From NCBI GenBank assembly GCA_022577435.1, contig JAKOON010000005.1, positions 18,312,224 to 18,376,223 on the forward strand: DNA of 64,000 nt, written 5' to 3'. Position 1 is the first letter of the stretch; each line of letters opens with the position of its first letter. A model generated the notes under the pieces. It was not told where the DNA came from, ran no database searches, and worked only from the letters and a program-made list of their open reading frames with translations. The position numbers and the translations under genes are program-made. This document shows, piece after piece, positions 11,937 to 24,363 of this stretch. This DNA is from Embiotoca jacksoni. Its lineage: Eukaryota; Chordata; Actinopteri; Embiotocidae.

Positions 11937-14900
11937 CTGAGAGGGGAACATTTAAAAGAAATAAAATGAGAAACATTGAATGAATGTAAGTGTACTTAAA
12001 AAATTTTACCAAATAGAAAAAGCTTGGTAAGCGTTGAGTTGTGGCATGTGACAACTAAGCAAACTGCATCAACAGAGGATTGTAACGTGTACTAGAGACC
12101 CCCCAAAATAGCTTTTTTTTTTTGTCATACTACTGTTTCAAAGATTAAGAATTAACTTTCACCTCAGCTGTATTTCAAAGATTTGGTTCGACATTAAGTC
12201 CTTTCGCACTTGCTTTTAAAATGTATCTTTTTCAAAATTTTCAAATCCAACAAGAGCCAATAAATTCATTAATTTCTGCTAAATTCCCAAATAAAAAAAA
12301 TTCTGAGCCACACATATGCTGTGATTCAATGTGATGTATTTCTGCTATGTTGCCACCAGGAGGCACCACTGAGCCGTGCTGAGAATCAGACAATGCAGTG
12401 AATTTCATGGCTGGGCACCAAAGCTCTTGTTGACTTTCACACATATACTGAAAGGTTACAAGAAGATTATCAACACTCCATTATTACTTTTCATAATTGA
12501 AATCCATTACCATGAAGTGTAATTAGGAGAATGACTCTCTTAATTACGCAAAGATGAACTCCATTTAATGCAGTAAGAAAAATATCTGCTGAGATATTCA
12601 AGTAAAGATGGGGCCTTAACTGCAGTGTTACAAATTACGATGAAAATAAATGCAAATTGGCATAAATTATTACACTTTCACTGTAACTACAAAGTATTCT
12701 TTTGTGTGCTTCTTCATGTTTCACACAAAAAATACAAATCATTTTGTAAAATGGAGAAGTCAAATATCCAATACTTTCCATTTACACTATAAAATGCAAT
12801 AAAAAAAAAAATGATATTAATATCTATTACCAGTTTTTAAAGGCAGTGGATAAGTGTAATACAAAATTGGTCAAGGGTGTGCTTGAAAATAAAGGCTTAA
12901 TTTAATGTTAATATTTGGACATTTAGGTTTATAGATTTGTTTTCGTGCTCAGACACTTGTTTTATAAATTTGAACTTTCTTTTTTTTTTTTTTTTACCTC
13001 TTATCTTTGTTTGCTAGTTGAATAACCAGCTCTTTGCCTGCAAGGTTTAATTACAAGCTGATCGCTATTACTATATTACCATAAAGCTTTTAATAACCAG
13101 CTGGCTTATCATTATGGCTGTGCTGAGTGTATAGCCTTTGTTACATTGCTCAGTCATCATTTAGAGCTCTTAGTTTATGTGTCAGCTCTCTGCTGGCCTC
13201 CTGTAGGATGACAAAGCTTTGCTCCAATGAGCCCATCACAGAAACTGCTGAGCATGTGATAGAGGGACAGCATGATGGAAGGACTGAAGGATGCACAGAG
13301 AAAGTAGGGTGAATGGATGATGCCAGGTCTGTCTGTATCCAGGCAGCTGTTGGCATGGAGATTGTAACTGCCACTGAAGTGGGTAAAAACTAATACTGCA
13401 CTCTTCACTACCCCTATTTTGTCCCAATTTCCTCAGTCACAACCGCACAGACACACACTTGAAAACAAGGCTGAGTCATTTTCTCTCAGCAGGCCGTCAA
13501 GACATGGGGGGGGGGGGGTTAATAAGCGCTTTGATGGAACAGAATGACTTCACTAATGCACAGGCAGACTCAAACACAAACTGCACTTTCTGCACGTTAA
13601 TAAGAATAAGTTGTATGATGGCTGTGTAAATGACAACCAGAGAGCAACATTTATTGTTAAACAGCCTGCACTCAGACATACAATTAAAGGCCTTTGCACA
13701 GCTCAGGCGTTGTCTTTTCATGAGATTAGTTCACACAACAATATATTTTTTCGAACTGTTGTTTTTGTCAGGAGTATTTTCACGCAGAACGCAAATATTA
13801 TGAGGCTAAAACGTTTTATTTTTTTGGAAGGAGTCCGATTTTTCGGAGCTTTCGCACCACAAATAAATGCATCAACCAATCACATTGTGTATTTCAGATG
13901 AGATCCAAAGTTTTCACGACACAGAATATACATTCCATAGCTGCCCTTGAAGCACACGTGTAGAGGGATTTGCAGACCACTCACAACTGTGAAGGAGCAG
14001 ACACGGCACACAAAGTCTGTGTTGGTCAGCTGAACTGTATCTTCAGGTCTGAACCCAAAACCCAGAACTCCTTCTGTATCATGACTGACTGATGTGCACT
14101 GCGACACATCATGTTAAAGTATCTCTGTATCAGTTTAAAAGAAAATAAGACCATATGTTTGCAGTATTGACGTTTTCAAAGTACAGCGGTATAGTTTAAT
14201 ACCTTAATACCACCAATGCCTATTTAAAAAAGATATTTTTGCTACTTTTGAATCCATAATTCTTTTGAAGGAAAAACTGGCACGAATCTATTTGACCTTT
14301 CTTTTGAACAACTGTTGCAATTTCGCGGCCTTGCCTTAGTTGGATCCATAACTCCAAAAGACATTCCTTAAAAGAGAAAAAGATAAATCCACTCGTGATG
14401 TTTAGAACAAAATGTCATTACCTATACCGTGACTGTTGTGGCTACTTTCATCTTCAGTGGGTTCAGCCGGCAGCACTGTGACTTTGGTGCCAGTCTGCTT
14501 GATGAACTGCTGCAAGTTAACCTGCCTCAGCTCTTTAGTCAGCTGCTCCAGGTCGTGCTGCATGTCCTTCAATGAAAAAGCACAAAGTCAAATGATTCTT
14601 CAGAAAAGAGTAAAACATTACCAGCAGCCTGAAACTGATTGACTTGTATATTTAGAAATTAAACAAGCCAATAGCAATATTCCTGATAAATACTGAAATC
14701 TTCTGTCAGCCTGGCTTATTATGAGAACAATAATGTTTTGCAGGGCATTGTTATATATTGTTTTCTGCCAGCTTATGACATCAAAAATCCGATGTTTTTA
14801 AAGCCAATTCTTTGTTATATTCTATTGATTACAAACTGATTGATATTAGTACTGATTGATGTGAATACTCCACCAGTTTAGCCCTGCACTTAAATACTCA

Positions 14901-17900
14901 AATGTGGGCTGCCTCATGGTGGAAAGTCAGAATCCTACATAACCAGAGATATTGAATTATCTGTCAAAACTCGGCTACACAGTAAAAGCTCGAGATATCT
15001 GGTAAGCTGACTTAACTCCACACCTACAAATTTGTTCATTTTAAAGTCTTTAAATCCATTAACTGGATTTTGCACACTACTTTTAAAAATGTGTACTCTC
15101 CAAGACCGGTGAACAGACTTTGATGTGTGAAAAAAAAAAAGAAAAGAAGGAAAACAATTTTTCCTTAAAATTCAGCACCAACAGTGGGTGACGATTCAGG
15201 TGTACAGATTCTTAAATGCAATTATTGCTGCTGGATGGTTACCCTTGTCTCTATATCTCCCTGCAGTATTATTTTGTTTCAACACTTAGACCAACGAAAG
15301 GAACCCCAGCGTGTTGCTCACCTGCAGTTTCTTGCAGCTTTGTCCAAGTGACCTGTCCACAGCTCTGCAGCTGCTCTCCAGCTGGACAGCCTGTCTCTCT
15401 TGGGCCTTCAACTCGGCTTTGACCCTGAGGACCTGAGTCCGAGCCTCTGCCTCACTCACCCACTGGGTCTCCTGCCGCTCTCTCTGCAGCTTCTCCTCTT
15501 CCAGACCTGCCTCGACACCCTGATGGGGAAAAAACAGGCCAAACAGCTAAGGATAAAGAAGAAAACTAGCTACAACACACAATCACCGGAAAGACTGTAG
15601 TACCCCAACAATCATGATGAACAACAAAACCTTATTTCTTTTCTAAAATTCAATATCATGATATTCTCCCACACCTGGACCATTGCCAGCTTTTCTTCAA
15701 TATCCAGTTCACAGCCCTGCAGACGCCCACGTAGCTCCTGCAGCCTCTCCTCCAGCTGTCTCTCACTCTCCAGCTCAATCTGCAGCTCCGTGGCCCAAAA
15801 CTCTTCCTCCTCCATCTCCACCTCATTCTTCCTCAGGTGCTTCTCTAGTCTCCGAATCTCCTCTATCAGCCCGCCGCCTACTCCTGGATCCCCAGTGAAC
15901 CCTCCACCTCGCCCGCCTCGCCTCTCAGCCCAGGCTTGGAGCTCAGCTTCATAGGCCTCCAGCTTCTTCTCCACCACATTGAGAGTCTCTCTCTGCAGAC
16001 CGACCAATCTGACCAGATCTTCCATGCGACAGGCCCACAGGCCGGGGGACGCCGTCCCCATGGCTGGTCCAGCATGGTGATGATTCCCACCATTTCCTAG
16101 AAGAAGTCTTCGTTTGGCCTCGGCCTCACCGATTCTGCCCCCACTCAGTATCTCCCTGAGGCTTCTGGGTGCACCAGTGAATGTAAGAGACTTGCGGCGC
16201 GGTTCACGGCGGCGGAGAGAACGATCATTGGGATGACGAAGCTTTGCAAGAGGAGGAAGGCTCTGCCGATGCAGCCCGCGTTCAGGACCCCTGAGAGGGG
16301 GGCCTTCGGAGGGGGGTCGTTCAGTCAGCGAGGGGCCTGTGCGATGCAGGATCAGCTGGACATCACCAGCATACTGTCCCCAGGTGTTCAGAGAAGCCAC
16401 AGGGCTCTCATGGGGGGCCAAGTGACGCTCTGTGTCTCGCCATTTTTCTACCAGAGTGTATCTCCCGGTGCGACCTGTAAACAACACAAGAGATAGGCTA
16501 GATTCAGGAAAAACATAACTTTAAACAGAGAGAAAATTGCAAGGATGTTGACTTTTAGTTAAAGACGCTTTAGGTAACTTTGACCACTAGAGGGAAGAAA
16601 AACTCTAAAACAAACTTACAGAAATGTGGCCGTGATATACTATAAGCAAATGAAACTGTTAGGATAATATGTTGGAAAGCAAGCTTCGTCTTGAACCTTC
16701 AGCAGACACAGATTAACATTATAATCTCGTTGAAGAGAGAATTTAATTCTAACCAGCTTTTCTGTTTGTGGCATCTGAAAACACCTTGCAATTTTTTTAA
16801 AGTGAGATGAGAGCCTTATGTCCCAATCATACAGTAAAAATGGAGGCTGCAATACAGAACAATCAGGCAAAAAAGGGTGTAAGCTGCACAGATCTGCAGT
16901 GTAGGGCTATTATTCAGTGGTGTTAGTGCTTCAAGCAACCATTTCACATTACAATTTCTTCAATGATTGCAACAAATAAAAAGCTTTGTGCTGTTTAGAG
17001 AAAACCTAGACACAATACTTATAGTAGCATGTAGTCAGAAACACTTGTAAAATACCAAAGAGCCAAACTATTATTGTTGTCTGATCACTTAACATGGTGT
17101 GCATGGTTTTAATTAAAAAAAAAATAGGCAGAGGAGGAGAGGGGCTCAGAAGAGCTGCCTTCTCAGTTTGGCAGGAGACTGAGGGATGAGTCAGACTTTC
17201 CCTCCTCCTACCCTGCGCTTTGTGGGAAGTGATGTCAATACAGTATGCTCAAGTTCCCCCGTTCCTGAAGGAGCCATATGGGAAAAGGGAACGCTTAGAT
17301 CCAAGAAAGTACCACTAAAGCCTATGACCCACTGTATCTCAGCAGGAGCTTAAGATGTAGGCAGGAGATTTGACACTTGTTTATTTCATAAGGACTTCTT
17401 TTCAATTAACAAAAGGCAGTTTGGCATTTGGGAGAAACATAAACCCAGATGACAGTTGTTGGTTGGTGAATACTTAATACACTTGATAAAAAATAAATAA
17501 ATAAATAAATAAATAAAAAAAAAACTTTTTGTGTGCATTGTTTTGGAATTGTTCAATGTCTGTGGTATAACTTAAACTTAAAGGTCCCATATTGTTCAAA
17601 ATCCAGATTTTCATTTCTTCTTTGATTATAAAACAGCATTCAGTGTTATATTAAGACCTTGAATGTCTCAAAATGTTCAGTCCACACACCACCTGTATTG
17701 AGCAAATGAACCAGTTGGACTTCTTTAAGTTTGTGATGTCACAAACTCACATTCACTGATATGTCCGCTTTCAGCGGGGCCCACTGTCCAACTTTTTATG
17801 TAAAAGAAAAAACCGCGCTGTCACTCTGTCGTGGAGCAAGCAAATTAAAAGATGAAAGAAACCTTGCGGTTGAACTGGGTGTGCTTCACTCAGAAAAGAG

Positions 17901-18364
17901 TCAGCCAATCAAAAAAGAGAGTCACTGAAATCAATATGCCTTAAAGACACAGACACAAAACAACTTGTTCCTGGTAGAACTAAAGAGAGAAAAGCTGTAT
18001 TTCGGTGCTTATAACCACAAAAATATATTCTGATGAATATCAAGACTGCAAATACAACACTGTAAAAGTGTAAAATATGGGACCTTCTGGTGTAAGTGCT
18101 AAAAAAAGATCAAGGAAATTTGTGTGCAGACATCAGTCAATTACTAATTGATGTGTGGTATAGCCCAATTCATATTGACTAAGTCAAACAGAGGGCAGGG
18201 TAGGAGATTTTTTTTTCTCAGGTGTGCTTGTTGTTGCCTTTATAAAATGGGTATTATTTACCTATGGCCTGGGCCAGAGCGATCACCACCTCCTGGCAGG
18301 TGGTTGCCTCAGTGACACCACAGACAACCCTCTGGACTCCATCCACCCAGACCTTGAGCTCCAT
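11815..18364 (-). CDS. rassf8: Ras association domain family member 8
   Basis: RASSF8 is an N-terminal RASSF protein that binds Ras-like GTPases and works at adherens junctions and in growth control. The coding sequence is join(18364..18262, 16474..15675, 15519..15322, 14566..14428, 11936..11815) on the minus strand: 1362 nt, 453 residues, all junctions GT-AG and in frame. Residues 1-82 are the RA (ubiquitin-like) domain, beginning MELKVWVDGVQRVVCGVTEA. A basic linker with RREPRRKSLTFTG follows, then a coiled coil over roughly residues 175-390 rich in Glu/Leu/Gln. The C-terminus contains TKELRQVNLQQFIKQTGTKV and ends LTSGLNPEGIYV, nearly identical to mammalian RASSF8. The protein is about 34 residues longer than the 419-residue human form, with extra sequence in the linker (GNGGNHHHAGP...) and at the start of the coil. 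It is a single complete gene, convergent with bhlhe41 and divergent from kras. Confidence 0.95.
11937..14427 (-). other. rassf8 last intron
   Basis: A 2.5 kb intron that is AT-rich in its 3' half. It holds a compact block at about 13021-13130 that resembles conserved non-coding DNA (repeated CAGCTG/TAATTA-like motifs), a poly-G run at 13506-13518, and an open frame at 13880-14107 discussed as a finding. No further rassf8 exon is required by the frame. Confidence 0.6.
14428..14566 (-). CDS. rassf8: rassf8 coding exon 4 (residues 368-413)
   Basis: 139 nt, from the acceptor TTGAAG to the donor CACG|GTATAG. It carries the most conserved block, EQLTKELRQVNLQQFIKQTG, then VTVLPAEP. Confidence 0.93.
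15322..15519 (-). CDS. rassf8: rassf8 coding exon 3 (residues 302-367)
   Basis: 198 nt in phase 0, from the acceptor CATCAG to the donor CTGCAG|GTGAGC. It encodes coiled-coil residues from GVEAGLEEEKLQRE to RSLGQSCKKLQ, matching the mammalian RSLGQATKRLQ block. Confidence 0.93.
15675..16474 (-). CDS. rassf8: rassf8 large coding exon (residues 35-301)
   Basis: An 800-nt exon bounded on the minus strand by the acceptor TTACAG|GT and the donor CCAG|GTGTGG. It begins RTGRYTLVEKWRDTERHLAP, completing the RA domain, then carries the basic linker and most of the coiled coil. The donor is weaker than consensus, but joining at this point continues the known RASSF8 reading frame. Confidence 0.94.
16475..18261 (-). 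other. rassf8 intron interrupting the RA domain
   Basis: A 1.8 kb intron containing an (AAAT)n tract at about 17490-17515 and a 506-bp MITE at 17581-18086. Nothing else was recognised. Confidence 0.7.
17581..18086. mobile_element. non-autonomous DNA transposon (MITE) with perfect 13-bp terminal inverted repeats
   Basis: The left end AAGGTCCCATATT (17581-17593) is the exact reverse complement of the right end AATATGGGACCTT (18074-18086). The 506-bp interior has no long open frame. A target-site duplication is not obvious, suggesting age or different true ends. The family cannot be named without a repeat library. Confidence 0.6.
18262..18364 (-). CDS. rassf8: rassf8 first coding exon (residues 1-34)
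   Basis: The exon itself runs from 18463 (acceptor TTTCCTCCACAG on minus) and includes a 99-nt 5' UTR segment. The ATG is at 18362-18364. The donor is CATAG|GTAAAT, leaving one base of Gly35. It encodes the first half of the RA domain. Confidence 0.93.
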
Positions 18365-18463
18365 GTTGGGTCAGAAGCAAGGCGGCCGGTTGTGGTGTGT
18401 TGGCCCCAACATTATTGAAGGCTGCAATGGTGCAGGGCAGCTGAAGCCCCTCTGGCTAATTCA

Positions 18464-21400
18464 CTGTGGAGGAAACACAAAAGAAAACAGGAAGCAGTTA
18501 GTCAGGATGTGCTCACGGCCAAACTTTTAAGGCTCCTATGGCAATGTTTGTTAACACAAGTGGTCAGTTTAGCAGAAGAAAATTATACACAGTCAAAGGC
18601 ACAGTCAGGCTATTTCAGTTGTAGGTGAAGGTAAAGGACAGTCCAGTAGAGAATCATAGAGGCAGGCATGCCAAGACCAGCTGGCCATAACACTGTTGTT
18701 TTGTTCTTCTCTATGAATAGGTACATGTCTGTTGGGGGTGCAGGATGAATCTGCCAGCAGACATTCCCAAGCCCAGTTCCTGCTTTTGTACAGAGAATTA
18801 CATGGACGCAGTGAAGACAAAAACATTAACTCAGTTGCAAAGAAAGGACAGAAACAGACAGGGAAGGAAAATTAATTACAAAACGAAAAGGGACAGCTGG
18901 AAGAATCATAACACAGGGGAGGGGAGAAGGGTTTTGTTTTTGACGTCACAGTTATTTTCACTGTTCTGTAACACATTTAACATTGCTATGGTCTGTATTC
19001 TGCACTGATCGAAAGTATTATTCCCTACTGTGTAAACACATAGCAGAAACGTGAGTGACAGGGTGTCTTCATAAAGTTTGTTTGTGACCAACTGATGCTA
19101 TTTAAAGACCTATAAAATCAGCCAAGTGGATGTGAAAATGTAAACTGGTAACTCAAATTATCAGACGGACGAAGCACACATCAAAACGTGAATAACTGCT
19201 AACATGACGCTGTATGTGAAATCTAGAAGGAGGAATCCTTCAAAGTGCTCTTCAAGGGCAGTGAACAGGGACAGACTGAATGGCATCTCTGCAGATCTGT
19301 ATCGCTTTAACCTTCACTGCACCTACACTACGGAGTCAAAAGGTACTTTTGTTCCCCAACCCCCCACCAATTACATCTCCCCCGGTCCATGTATTCCCTA
19401 TCCACATTCACAAAGTCATCCACACCAGCCTGTCCTACCCTCTGCCGATTGCTTCTCTAAATATGGTCAAGACAGTGAGCTCTGCTGCTGATATACAGGA
19501 GACAAACAGATGGAGCTGTCATGAAGTCATTGTTGATTATCATTATTTTCAGTAGATTGATGAATCGTTTACTTTATTTAAACAACAAAAAAAGGTAACA
19601 AATACCCATCACAAATTCAAGGTGACATCTTGAAATTGCTTGTTTAGCCAGTCTAATTCCCAAAGTGTTCCATAAAAGGAGCAAATCCTCACATCTGAAA
19701 GTGAAAGCAGCAAAGTTTTACATTTTTGATGATAATTGCCATAAAAGACTGATAGAGTATTGAAAATGTTTTTTACATTTTTAGTCCTGGCCACTCCACA
19801 AACAAAACAAAACCTTGTGTAGTTTCATTTTGGTGTGTATGTGCATCTCATCTTGTATTAATCCAGTAGGTACAGTCATTACATTTGTATGTACACGAGT
19901 GTCACCTTTGTCGGTCGCCTGATTGCTCTATTCTTGGTATGTCCACAGCTGCTTGGAAAGTGCTTTTGTCCTTCTTTCAGACTGCCCTTAAATGGCATTA
20001 AAAGTGCTGAAAGATGGAGTGGAACAGGAAAATAGTCACACACAGGCATGCTGCGAGATTTTTCTGCAGTGACCCAAAACACTATCACCATTTTGTTTAA
20101 CCCATTTTTTCCGGTGGGATGTGGAAACAGTAATAGGCACTGGGTAGGTCTTGATGTAGAGCAGGCATAGCGGATCAGCCAGGGAGAAGGTGTTTGGATA
20201 CACTGTAGGGAGAAAGTGATGAAAAATACCAACTATAGCAACACTTTAGGACTAATGGCGTCTGAGTCAGAGGGATTTAGAAAGCCTGCTGCCTGGAATA
20301 AGGTGCATTGCACTGGCGTTTGAAACAGTTGCAGGCTGATTCGAGGCCTCTTTCTTGTACAAGCTCAAGAAGACTCAGCGGGGCATTTACAAATGTTACA
20401 TGCTTTGGTCCAGACTCATAACATTTGTATTCATTAACATTAACCCAGAAAACCCAGCTGATGATACAGGCACAGCGGTGCAGGGCAGAGTGCCATCCTG
20501 AGCTCTGCTGGCTCTGTTCCTCTGGCCTGTCAAAGCCGCAGCCTGGGGAGATGCCCACCTCCTGATTTGTGCAGCCTGTCTTGTGCCAAGAGGCAGTTCA
20601 TGAGGCAGAGGAGCACTTGAATTCCTGTGAATCTACTTAAACTTCAGTCGAGAGACAATCAGCTGCAGCAAAACATCAAACCCAGATGACTTCAGTGCCC
20701 GTTTTCATTTGTTTTAGTCTCGTATTGGTTGAGTAACATTGACTCAAAGTGCATTCCTGTTTGAGCAGTGAGGTGTGTGAGGTGTGTGAGCTGCATCGAG
20801 CAGCCTGCCTACCCTTCTGCTGATGACAACTCTCCAGACCTACAGGAGCACACCAAGCTGCCAGGCAAAGGGCTTCAACTGGCTGTTGGTGTAAACAAGC
20901 TACCATATGCTCCAGTGGGTGTTAAAACACGACCAATACTCTTCAATAACACACACCATAAAGAAATACTGTAGGGGATTTTCCAGTAAGAGCGCAAAAT
21001 ATGGCACGGTTTCTTTTAGGGATTTACAATCTATCAAGCAGCTCGAACTGGCCTGGATATCGTGCAGTTTGGCAGTTTGCTCCAAAAGGGGGTATTTGAG
21101 GAAAACAAAAAGGGCATTCATTACATTAAAACAAAACCAAGAGTGAGCTCGACTCAAGAGAAAGCCTGTAGGGCAGCAACTGAACCAAGTCAAGAAAAAT
21201 TATCTCAGGAAAACACCAACATGTACTACCGCCGCGAACAGACACTATTACACTCCAGTTCCTGTTCAAATGTTTTGAACATTGTTCACCAAGGTGGAAC
21301 ACAATACAACCATTTCATAAAGCACGGAAGCTTAATAACCCTTGTCATTTGGAAAGAATGTATTTATAAGTAGATCTTTAAAACTAATTTATAATAGAAA

Positions 21401-23723
21401 GTTTCTAACGTTCAAAACTCCCCCATACTGCTGTTAATTAAAGACAATAGGAATCTTCTTGCAGAGTGGAGCGACATCAGTCTTTTCTAGTGCTTAAACC
21501 TTTTTGCCTGTTGCTTAACCAAACTTTAATTCAAATTGCACACCCTGTAGAGTAGCATGTAATTACTAGCAATTTATACTCTGCTGTAATTGGTAACAGA
21601 TCCGTTGTGAAACAGATCCCTGTGAGCAGCCAGGGACAGACGCTGGTTTATTGTGGAGGCGCTGGTGGTGACTGGGTTGGAACACACTGAAGAAATTGGT
21701 CGTTCCTTTCAGTTATTCCAGATAGTTATCAAGTGCTGCAACTACAGAAGCAATTATAATCCGGGGGCCTAAATCACTTTGGATTCTCAAACGTTTGTCA
21801 TGAATGCGAGATACGCTGATGGGAAAAATCACTGTGGTTAAAGGGGAAAAGGTCTTGCAGCAATAACCTGATAAAGACACTTTTCGTCACAAATATGCCA
21901 GCCCAGTGTGCACACAATGCCCTCTGCAAGTGCAAACATTACAGAGCATGGTAAAGACCAGGGCCAGGCCTTGATCCTGTAGAGTGGAAACTGATAACAT
22001 CCAGGGTAAGCATTCCTAGGCTGTGAGAATGCAACGGGCCAAGAGATAAGAAAGCTATGGGTCCCTCTGCTCAGAAACCCTGGTGGCAATGCAACATGCA
22101 ACAGCTATGCAGTGGCACTTCAACATAATGCATCCAATCGTAAGTGTATTTAAGCATAATCGGTAATCATTGGAAGAGCCAGAGATGATTTTCTGCTTCC
22201 TTTCGCAACTAATTTTCAGCTGTATTAACATCTATAGAACGACAGGAAACAATGCCTGGACTAATTATAATAATTATTAAGTGATAAGCAGCTAAAGACT
22301 ACATTGTGCCACCTTTAAATCAGGCTCAAATATAGTTACAAAATTGGAGAAAAGAATCCCAACAACCTAAATGACCCAAAAAAATAAAAACAAAAAAGGA
22401 ACAAGTATTTTGCAGCGCTTGCTCAGACTTTCTGCTTTCAATCTGAAGATTGGGGTGTTTGGGATTAAACCCCCATCCAGTCACGCTACACACAACACCC
22501 CCAGCTCCTGTGAGCTTTCCAGTGGCCCCCGCCCTGCAGCTACACTCCTCTCTCTCCCTCTGCCTGGTTGATATTAAACTATTAGGCGCTGAAGCAGCCT
22601 CCCCCATTTGGGAGGTCAGTGCTGGCAGAATGTCAAACATCTGGACGGCACGTTCAGCCAGCAATAATGCCGCCTTTGTTCCCATGCCATATTCACTGCT
22701 CACTAGCCAGCTTTGAAGAGCCAGCAGGGCAGGCAGCAGGCTCCTGCACCAGGGCAGAGGCACAGCAGCAACACAGCGGGGCAACGCAGAGGCCTCTGGC
22801 CAATTTTAACATGTTACTGCGGTTTGTAAAACATCATCTGGTGTTGAAATCCACTCTTGCTGCACGTAAGCATTTACAGATCTAAAATGTTTTGTACGGG
22901 AGCAGCTGGGATGGCAGTCACAAACAACAACAAAAAAAAGCCCCCCCCCCAAAAAAAAATTCCAGTCTGCAGGTGGTTGTTTTCAGCCTGGTCTTCATGA
23001 TGCAATGAGATGACACAAACTGACAGGATTCTATTTCTAAAGTTGAATAAACCTCTAAGATCACAAAGAATAGGACTGTGAAACCTGGTCTGAGTGCAAC
23101 AACTCTACAGGTTGGTTCCGCTGCACCAGTTGTGTTCGCAAGTCGTGAGGAAGACTGGACCTTCAGAAACAATGACGTATGAGGGATTGATTTGAAATCT
23201 ATTGATATATTCTGTTATTATCAATGGTGCATACGTTTTGAGACGATTAGGGCTTGAAAAAGTTGCAGATGAAGCTCTACCGGATTAGACAGACAGATAG
23301 AGTGAAAAGGGGCAAAGAAACATTTTAGGTGAATATTCTGCAAAACATATGGCCTGTCAAAAACCTCTGCAACATAATAAAGTCTGAATTAACATGTAAA
23401 AAGGGTTTTAATTTGGATTATTTACAGGATTATTATTTTTTTAGAGTCACAAGTCAAAGCATTAAGAGCTTGATATTTTGGCACTGAACATCCCGACAGA
23501 CAAACTCTATGAGCATCTTTTAGTACGAAAATGCACCTCTGCCTTGTATATTTTGGTGCCGAGTGGGACGAGACTGGGGAAATGGCGATAACGGGCTGTA
23601 GTGGGTTCAGAGAGTAGCCCAACTCCTCTTCTACAGAAATGTTTCCGTTATCTCAGCCTCACAACTACAGCGGTCTCAGCCGAGCCACAATCTGCAAGAA
23701 TTAAATCCCTGTAATGGTCTTAC
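18464..23723 (-). other. rassf8 first intron (large, non-coding)
   Basis: A 5.3 kb stretch between the probable non-coding first exon and the exon carrying the start codon. It contains non-repetitive, moderately GC blocks (about 21450-22100 and 22430-22790) that look more constrained than typical intron. No coding exon recognised. Confidence 0.5.
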
Positions 23724-23900
23724 CTTCACAGCACAAAGGGGATTCAACTCAGTCCTTCCTCTCCGGGTTGAAGTTTGGAAGGAAAACACAGGTAAAGGCG
23801 TGAATTCCGCAAAATGTGTCCTTCTTCAGCATCGCCCAGCCAGTAAATCACTTCCAACGAACTGCGACAAAGTCACGTTTTGAGAGCAGAATAAAAGGAT
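23724..23900 (-). other. probable rassf8 non-coding first exon (5' UTR)
   Basis: A strong minus-strand donor, GTGAAG|GTAAGA, sits at 23724/23723, upstream of the exon with the start codon. The DNA above it is CpG-containing and followed by long C and G homopolymers, as at a promoter. The upper border at 23900 is only a placeholder. Confidence 0.4.
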
Positions 23901-23956
23901 ACCGACGACCCTTCAGAAAAACGTATTTCAATCCGCTGTCCGAAAGTTTGTGTGTC

Positions 23957-24162
23957 CCCCCCCCCCCCTGGGCGCTGTAGTGTTTTGCGGTCTCACCAGT
24001 GAGCTGCGGAAAATGCCCCTCTCCCCCGTCTCATTACTCCTGCTGCTGGTAAATACATCGCATTGGAACTGGGACACCGCAAGGCATTGTGGACTGTTTA
24101 AAGCTGCAAAACACTGCGAGGCTGGGGGAGGAGGGGGGAAGAGGGGGGGGGGGGGGGGGGGG
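23957..24162. repeat. C- and G-homopolymer runs near the presumed rassf8 promoter
   Basis: A C-run at about 23957-23968 is followed by G-rich DNA at 24123-24162, including an uninterrupted run of more than 20 G. Such tracts can form G-quadruplex/i-motif structures but are also error-prone in assembly. Confidence 0.7.
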
Positions 24163-24363
24163 GAAATGCCTTCAACCAACTTTTATACGTCCAGGACAGT
24201 TAAACACAACATACAGACTTCTCTTTCGATAAGGACTTACACAAGCAGCTAAGTATCGAAAATACTTGGATAAAGAGCATTTTTGCAGAGGCTTTGTATG
24301 AGCAAGGAAGTGTCAGGTTTATTTATACCTTTAGAAAATGAACTTTTTTTTAAAAAACATTTT

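Noticed and set aside
22326..22784. 152-codon minus-strand frame in rassf8 intron 1
   Set aside because: Starts at a non-ATG codon and has no recognisable domain; the region is better explained as GC-richer non-coding DNA.
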